Part shown: piece by piece, positions 51,401 through 60,400 of the stretch
Position numbering within the stretch: position 1 is the first letter of the stretch
How the letters are laid out: each line of letters begins with the position of its first letter
Assembly: GCA_963989385.1 (NCBI GenBank)
Contig: OZ022499.1
Span: 33,162,993 to 33,226,992 of the forward strand
Source of the DNA: Ctena decussata
Taxonomy: Eukaryota; Mollusca; Bivalvia; Lucinida; Lucinidae
Reading direction: 5' to 3'
Length of the DNA: 64,000 nt
Program-made: the position numbers and the translations under genes
The notes under the pieces: model-generated
Seen by the model: only the letters and a program-made list of their open reading frames with translations
The model's database searches: none
Told to the model about the DNA's origin: nothing

Positions 51401-54400
51401 ATGTCAGGAAATGATGATTCCTGGTACGCCTACTTGGGGGAACAAGGTCATTTATGGGTATACTGGCTGCACCCCTCAGACCTTTGTAAAGCATAATGTG
51501 TCTACTATCTTTCCTTCTCTTTTTCAGGGATTCCCACTTAAGTTTCTCCAGAATGCCAGTCATACTCCCAGTTCCATATGTGTCATTTCCCATTACAAAT
51601 CTAGCTGCCCTTTTCTGCACCTTCTCAAGTTCATCTTGAAGAAGTATACTTTGAGGGTCCCAAACTGAACTGCCATACTCCAGAACTGGACGCACCAGTC
51701 CCTTGTATGCCGAGTCTTTAACATCTTGTGGACATGCTGGCAAGTTACGTCTGAGGAAGCCGAGAGTCCTATTAGCATTTGTGCAAATATTGCTGATATG
51801 TGTGTTCCTTTTCAAATCATTGGTAATGGTCATGCCGAGATACTTGGTAGTTTCTACATTACTAAGGACCGTTCCCTCTAAGGTATAGGAAGCGTTGATC
51901 TTCTTGATCCGTTTCCTTGTAATTTGCATTATATTGCATTTAACAGGTTGAAATCTCATGCCCCAACTCCTTGCACAACAACCTAAATGATCTATATCCT
52001 CCTGAAGTTTCTCTGTGTCTTCAATATCTCTGATTTCACGATAGCAAACAGTCGTCAGCGAAAAGTCTTAATTCCGAGTCAATATTTTCTGTTATAGCGA
52101 TACTGTACAACGAGAACAACAATGGTCCAAGTACGAAGCCCTGGGGGACACTTTTTCTAAGCAAATTCTGTGTCTGTGAAGACAAACTCAGTGCTATGTC
52201 TCAGAAAATCGATGGTCATTGGTCAAAACTCACACATTACATTAATTACTGTGTCTGATGTTCGTCATGGTGCATGTTTGCTTTTTGTTTCAGGATATTT
52301 TACTGTCCCGACATGACATCAGTGTTTACTGTCAAACAAAAACAAAAAAGAATACATCTTATTTAATGATGCCTGCATTAGCATTTAAGCATTTGAGCAT
52401 TTTAAGAAATTCGGTAGTATTTAAGCAGCGTTATATTGAATGGCCAATTCTACAAAGTTCATGACGTTGTAGGTGTACACCAGGGCTCTGTCCTCGGATC
52501 TATACCTTTCCTGTTTTTGTAAAGAAACTCAGATCTTTTCGGTCCTGGGTAGTTTCTGTCTGATTGGGTGATTTTTTTAGTATAAAGCTAAATAGTAGGC
52601 TTAGGGTAAGGCAGGGCGAGGGTGGTGGGGTAGAAATGGAGAGATTGTTTCTTTGTTTGGGTTTGCGGTCCGGTGCACAGTTAAGGTCATGACGAGCCAG
52701 TTAATTGTTCACTATCTAAGCAAGTGAAATGAATAACAGGTAAGTTCTCCTCCGACAGTAAATGACAAGTACCCTTGGTTATAACCGCACATATTCAGGT
52801 ATATTTCTGTGGGCATGTTAAGCTGTTTCCCAAGAAATGGGGAATTAGGAAAGACAGATAGGGTAGACGTGAAATTAAAAAAACACACACACACACACAA
52901 AAAGCACACAAAAAAACTAAAACAACCCCCACATTACGCACCTGATGCAAGCACACGTCCTCGTCCTACATTGTAATTTAGGTTAGGGAGAGCAAAGAGG
53001 ATGTAGAAGGGTAGTATAGGGTTTCAATGTAGATCTAGGTGACAATATTGTGCCGTTTGTAAAATATGTTTTCATATCTTTTAAGCTGCTAGTCTGACCA
53101 TTTTAATTAGTTTCGCCTGATGGAAAACACATTCAAAGTACATGTTCTTTACACAGAAAAATTCAGACACACTCAGTTTTTTTCAATTTATTTCGAATCT
53201 TACGAATAAATCATTGAGCCTGCCATGCTAATCTGTGCAAATTTATGGTAGATGTAAACTGCATACTGGACTTCTGAAAACAAACTCAATCCAGTAGATG
53301 TTACATTTTCTGCTAAATAAGACTTACAAGAAAATCGTCGCTAGTCGTTCAACACCATTTTTTGTTTTTGTCACTAGTCGGACAGTCGAATGAGACGAAC
53401 GTGTGCGATTCAGGAGGCAATATATTTGTTTAAAGTAATGTTTCGATGGATTCAGCTATTGGATATCGCAGGATAAAGATGTAGGAATGATTTTATGTTG
53501 GTTTTAACAGAAATGATGCCATTATTCTAGTCTTTTTAGCTCCGATTGTCCGTGTCGACCGACAGAAAATAAAGCAAAACTGGTGATTCAGCAGGAAAAC
53601 TTGATTTATACACAGAGATTGGGTGGTGATATGTCAAACTGACAATACTACAGGTGAAGTACATCCAATTCTCTCCCCATGTCGAAACCCGCATCTAAAA
53701 GAACAAATTTGATAAGGACTTACCTGCTTTTGACCGTTTCACCTCACAAGTTGTTTATGTCGCACTAATGATTTTCGGGTGTACAGTCAATTGTCGCTTC
53801 CGATTTGGTGACTGTCCGCTTATACACTGTGGTAACACTATCTGATGTTTGGACATTATAGCTTGGGATAATGCGTAAGTATGACAGATGTTTGATTGCA
53901 AAATAAAAGTAGGTCACAGTGACCTATATTTCATTTAGCTCAGTTTGTAAGTTAGACAGAGTCTTCAAACTGCTACCGAGGAACAGATGGTGTAGATCTA
54001 CTGAATGCAGTGATGCATATCAGACCATGACCTATATTTTATGGATCATTGAACATAGAAAAAACGAGGGACATGAGGCCCTGAATTGCTCACCTGAGTA
54101 AAAAAAAGTCAAAGGTCAAACTAGGATCATCATTTGAACAAACCTGATAATTTAAACAGTCAAAATATGACAGACATTAGTTAAAGCTAAAAAAATGACC
54201 TTGACCTCTATTGCTAAAAATTTCAGGTACTCATTCATTAAACTGTATTTATTAACTTCTGTACAAACTTTTCTACAAGTTCCATTAACTCTTATATTTA
54301 CCATTTTCCCATTAAAAAAGCACCAGAAAGCAAATTTGACCTTGCCAAAAAATTGTCAAAGTCAACCCAAGGTCATCATTTGAACTATCTTGGGCCGAAA

Positions 54401-57400
54401 TCTTCAAAACTTTCCATGAAAGCTTGTGTTCTAGCATTTTCTCATATTTGACCATGCCTTAAAAAGGTCAAGGTCAACCCAAGGTCATTCATTTGAATTA
54501 TCTTGGTATTACTGGAGTACCCAATTTTTAAAGGGTTTTACCATAATTGGGCAGTAGCAGCCATGTTGGTTATGTGACCTAGACCACTTAAAAAATGTAC
54601 CCTCAGCCCCTGGAGGCTCTACATGAAATCTGGTTACAACTGACTGAGTGGCTTTTGAAAAGAAGTTTGAAACTGTCAAAATATGAGAGTTCAGTGTCAA
54701 AGGTCTAAGAATGACCTTGACCTCTTATACTCATAAATCTTTATGTACTTATTAAGATGAATGTACTTTCCATGAAATCTTCTGTTCTAGGATTTTCACA
54801 TTTCTGACCTTGCCATAAAAAAGGTCAAGGTCAACCCATTTGTAAAATCTTGGTAGTACTCACATACCCAATGATACATACCATGTTTCAAGGCCATCAC
54901 CCTATTGGTTCTGGAGAAGAAGATTTTTTAAAGGTTTTTAAAATATATGGTCATGTGACCAGGACCATTTGAACAACTTTTCATTTTCCCTTCCTCTGGA
55001 GGCCACATATGAAATTTGATTACAACTGGCCCAGTGGTTTCAGAGAGGTCGTTTGAAAGTATTGATGGATGACGACAGAGCCTGCCTATCCTATAAGCTC
55101 CCCTGGAGCATTTGGCTCAGATGAGATATAAAAAGTAGGTCACAGTGACCTTTATTTCATGGTAAAATAATGCTGCCTTATATCTTGAAGGCTATTTGAT
55201 GTATACACATGATGGCTTCATAGTCAGTATGGCTATATGTATGACCCCAAAAGAAGAGGTGGTCAGTGACCTATATTTCATTGTGCAGTAATTTTGCCAT
55301 ATTCATGTAACACTATCTTATGCTTGGACATGATAGCTTGAGATAATGATCAGTAAGACTTCAGAATAAAAGTTGGCTTCAGAATAAAAGTAGGTCACAG
55401 TGACCTACATTCATGGTCCCGTGATTTTTGCCTTATACCTGATGAAAATGATGAAAAACAGTCAGAATTACCTCTGTAACGGCCAGTTTTCATGGTGGAG
55501 TCTGATTCTTTTTCAATTACCAAGGACTGCTTACTACTAATTAACTCCGTCTTATTTGATATGTATTAGCTTATAGGAATCATGTATATTCATGGTAAAT
55601 GTGAAGATTATACAAAATGTTTACATTTGCAGACATATACATCATTAAAACTGTTGCTTTACTGGTACTCATAGGTCAAATGCCAACTTAAATGCTCCAA
55701 ACAACAGCCACCACTCTAAAACGTCCTATTTTGGCTGTTTCCAATGTTTGCTGTTGTGGAGAGGTTGCTCTGTAATTAAAAATGATCATGATAGCTTTAG
55801 AAAAGTTATAATGGCCTGATTTTGAATATAACTTGCCCATTGTGGGGTAGGGTTTGCACCCACCACATCCCCTCTGTGTACAAGCCTGTTACACATGACA
55901 TAATTATGAATCCTCAACTAATGACTTTTTATTAAGCTAACAATGCTGTGAACAACTGGGCCCTGGTTTACAACGAATGTTTTCTCTTGATTACCAGATG
56001 TTGATGCCAGTTTCTACAGGGAGTTCTACCTATGTACCATACTGGGAGAGAAGCCAAGGCAGTGGATGTGTAACTATTGTAGCAAGAACATCAGCCAGGT
56101 CAGTAATTACTTTTTAAAATTTCTCAGAATATCAGAATATCTAATTGCCAGCATACGTGGCAAACTTTCATTACTTTCACCTTTGACACTTAATTTTATG
56201 TGCTAAAGGGGAAACTACGGACTTTGTAAGCAGTGTAGATCCAGATGAGGTGGCTCATCTTGAGCCACCTCATCTGGATCTACATTGTTAGCCCTCAAGT
56301 CTTAGAATTCTCAATATGGTATAGCTTGGTCTAAACTTTTTTTAAAATTTTGCACGCGTAAATTTTTTTGTCTGCCTTTTGGCACTTCAAGGGTTAAAAC
56401 GTGAGCGGTCCACACAACTGACTGAATCTGATTTCTTCATAAAACAGATGCTACATAGTGATCCCATTAACAAGCCTATAAAACAATGACTTGAGCACTC
56501 TCAAACTCACAATAAGCATTATGGACAAAGTTACCAAATAAAGTCAGATACTGGGCTGAGGTGCAACGATAAACATAATCAGATTCCTCATACACTCAAA
56601 TTTCAGTGAGCTCAACAGTACATGATCCAAATTTTTTAACTCTTCGAGCGCCAAAAGCAGACGACAAAATTTACGTCTGCAAAAAATTCAAAATATGTTT
56701 AATCCAAGCTTAATCATATTGAAAATTCAAAAACTAGAGGGCAAACAGTGTAGATCTAGATGAGGTGGCTCTCAGGATCTGCACTATTTGCAAATTCTGC
56801 CATTTTCATCACTGGCGCTTTAAGGCCCAATTTCACGTCGGCGAATTATTTATTGGTGAATTAAACTGCGGTGGCGACTTCGCTCAACTGCCTATAAAAC
56901 CACGGTTTAAATCGATTTCACGTTTCCAAAATTTACCTGATTCAGTAAAACCATGGTTTTGCCAAGCTGATTACTCTTTCGTGTAAGAAATCATGTAAAA
57001 TTGAGGATCTAGTATGCGCAAAGGAATTAGAGAAATTTCAGAAGACACGCCTCTTTAACAGCGCAGCAAGATATGGCAGCAGAACAAGGGCTGCCTCAGA
57101 AAGTATTGTTTTTTGGTAGCGCATGGTAACCAGCACCATTATGAAGGCACCGCTCTTTAGTATTCATGTCTCGAGACTTCTTCGGGACGCATTGGTTAAA
57201 GAGGCTTAGTGTGGGCCGCCTGCGCTCGCTATTCAATACGTAGGCATCTGTTACTTGATTTCTGCAGCTACTGTGTCTCGCGGAAGGTATCAGTAAGTGT
57301 TCGGCCGTTGCTTATTGAGACGTTCCCACTTCATTTTTCTATCAAAAGCTTTAGATTCAGCGACAGAGTCAAATACATAAACGCGTGCTTGTAGCCCCAT

Positions 57401-60400
57401 ATATAGTAATAGTACGTTTATATTAGCAGAGCAGCGGAAAAAGCGCCACTCCAGATAACCTCCGCTTTTTGTAGCGCAGCTGAACTAGGGCTAGTTAAGA
57501 AAACTTCACTCTTGTAGCACATCTGAACCAACTCTGATTCAGAAGACACTAACCCTTCAGAAGCGCAGCGAAATTAGTACTTGGACTTGAGATGTCATCA
57601 ATCTTATATCCTCATACAAACATCTTCTAAAGTAGCGCTTTTTTCCAATGCACTACTGAAGGATGGTGTCTTCTGAAGTAGAGCTAGTGCTGCTGCTAAA
57701 TAGGATGCCATCTGATATACTGTAGAACTAGCCCCGCTGCGCAACTAAAAGAGGATTTTATCTGAAGGAGCGCTAGTTCCGCTGCTCTATTAACGAGTGA
57801 TGTCTCCAGAAGTAGCGCTACTTCCGCTACCCTTGTGAGGGGTGGTGTCTTCTGAACTAGCGCTTGTTCCTCTCCGCTACTGAAGGTTTTTTTGTTTGTT
57901 TTTTTTGTTTTTTTTAAGAAGAAGAAGAAGAAGAAACGCTACCTCTGCTGCGCTTCTAAAAGGAGACAGACTTAGTTCTGCTGTAATGCAAGATTCACCT
58001 GAAGCAGCACTGATTATGCTGCCGCCCTACAAGCTTTGTTCTGAAGTGTGTCCTATAATTGCATGTACACTTTGCCTAACGCCATCTCGATCCATGAAAA
58101 ACGAAACCCCTAGCTAGCTACTAATTAACATGCAAAATACATAGCATCACTTATTCGAATGAACAGTCTACTCTGTTTAACATAGTTCCTTAGACCGAGG
58201 ATGGCAAAACGTGTTATTTCTATTGGCAAGCTAAGTGAGGACAAGCTGACAAGGATAAAAACGGACTCCGAAAGTGAGAAAAAAAAAAGGGATAAAAACA
58301 TGGGAGGCATTTATAAAATAATTTAATGCGAAGCCGGTTTAATAATGCGCAGTAGAGGAAAAAAGTGGAAAGTTGTAGGAACTAGAAAATTGTCTCTGCA
58401 AGATACGAACGATGCCCTGGTACAGCGCCAGTCACAGGGCCGTGTACATCCTTAAAGCACCTTTTAAACACAAACACTTTTTACAAGGAATCCATTGGAA
58501 ACAGGAACAGTTGATTATATAAACTCAATATGCTAAAATGCGAAAAACTAACAAAAATGACTAAGTTCGAAAGGCCGTAATTCTGTCAAAATTAAATTTA
58601 TTTATATAAAAAAGCCACATGCACATTATCATTATGCCCCAATCTGTGTATATATATTTTCTTTTAAAAGAATCCACTGAAAACAGTAGGAGAACTTGAT
58701 TACAACTTCATATCCTATAGGGCGAAACAGTTGCCCAAAATGAATAAGTTAATCAGGCCATAATTCCGTCAAAATAGATTTTTACTCTAACAAAAATCTG
58801 CATGCACATTTTCATTATGGCCATTACAAGTATGCAAGGTTTGAAAAAGATGCACTTAAAACTGTGGAAGGAGTTGATTATACAAACTCAATAACCTATA
58901 ATATATAAAAAAAAAACTTGTTGAAAAGCCGAAATTTTGTAAAAATTAATTTTGTCTCCATCAGAACTCCTCATGCACATATTCAATACGTTCACAACAA
59001 GTATACAAGGTTTGCAAAAGATCCATTGAAAACTGTGGGAGAAGTTAATTCTATACCATGAAGTGTGACAAACGGACGAACGGACAGACAGACAGGGGAA
59101 AAGCTTAATGCCCCACACCCCTTGACTATGGTCATGGTGTGAGTGTGTGTGGGTGGGGGGTGGGGAAGGGGGGCTTGCCATAAAAAAGTAAGACTAAGCA
59201 CAAGACTATGAGGCGACTATGGTCATGGTGTGAGTGTGTGTGGGTGGGGGGGGGGGGGGGAGGGGGGCTTGCCATAAAAAAGTAAGACTAAGCACAAATA
59301 TCAGAAGTGACCCTTTAGAAACAACCGGTTACCGAGTGCCTTATAGTAACAAGAAATTGTTCCATCGGCGTGATGCTATTTCTCCTGTTACATGTACAGG
59401 GCTGGATCCAGGAATTGTGGTAGAGGGTTCCAATTAGCTGCATGAAGGTTGTTTGAATAATGCATTTTGACCTATTTTTCCTGAAATCCTCCATGAAGAT
59501 TGAATAACTTAGGCCGAAGAGGGGGTTCGTGTGAACCCCGAGCCCCCTCTTCGCAGTTCTATCTTTGTGAATCAAAACTATTTTACAAATTCTGCACCAC
59601 CGTAATATTCAAAAGGGTCAAGTCTTTGAAAATGATTTCTCGGGCTCTTTCAAATATTAGTGAGCCGTGACATGACAAAACCAACAAAGTCTGATCAGAG
59701 TGTTGGCTGTGCGCTTAAAGGGTAGCTAAAGATCTTAGCATAGCCTAGCTCCATGCGGACAGCGAAGACTGATCAGACTGGGCGGATGCCCAGGCTGATC
59801 TGAGTCTTCGCTGGGTGCACATACCTTTGTTTTGTCATGTCGCGGCTCATTGTGTATCATGAATACCACTTATGTCGAGGAAATCATCATAGTTATCCTT
59901 TTTTCGCACAAAATCAATGTTTGTCAGTCCTTAATCTTTCATTTTTCGACGCTCAAAATTATCCGTAGTTTTATTCACAATTAAAAATAATCTTTGAACG
60001 TGAAATTCATTCCGAAGATTATCTATGTAAATAAGCAGCCAACAACCTTAATTCTCGGTTTATGGGCGACGTGAAATTGGGCCTAAGTGTTAACTGTATT
60101 CAATGACCACTGATTAACAGTGGCCACAAAGATTTTAACATGCCAATGGGACAAATGGTGTATAGGTACACTTGTATGTTTTTCAACCAATTTCACAAAG
60201 GGAAACAATTTGTGACTTCCTGTTGGCTTCCCTGGATGACAAAATCCTCTAAAAAATACACTGTCTTTTTAGAAAATTATTTGCTCTTGTAGTTGACTAC
60301 CATTAAGAAAAAGGTAAAAATGACAATGAAAGAGTTGCTTTCCTCGAAAGCAATTCCATTCACCTTAACCCATTCCATTCGGGAGACCCCTTTAGGGGTA

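Larger units (their letters stand above)
50503..53706. mobile_element. 3.2 kb element with ~340 bp terminal inverted repeats
   Basis: TTGTTCTTTTAGATGCGGTT TTCGACATGG at 50503 is the complement of the sequence ending at 53706. The match continues for about 340 bp (to ~50842 and from ~53373), including CTGTCCGACTAGTGACAA. The interior contains a reverse transcriptase remnant (51243-52200, minus) and a short second one (52455-52515, plus), presumably later insertions. It sits in the repeat family seen at 50.3 and 53.8 kb. Confidence 0.8.
56824..60083. mobile_element. Harbinger-like non-autonomous element, 3.26 kb
   Basis: TIR GGCCCAATTTCACGTCG at both ends (17 bp, perfect) with TAA directly outside each (56821-56823, 60084-60086). 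A three-base TWA duplication and GG-starting TIRs define the PIF/Harbinger style. No Harbinger transposase or Myb-like frame is seen. Inside lie the AGCGCT minisatellite, a tandem-type element and a family-P MITE. Confidence 0.8.
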
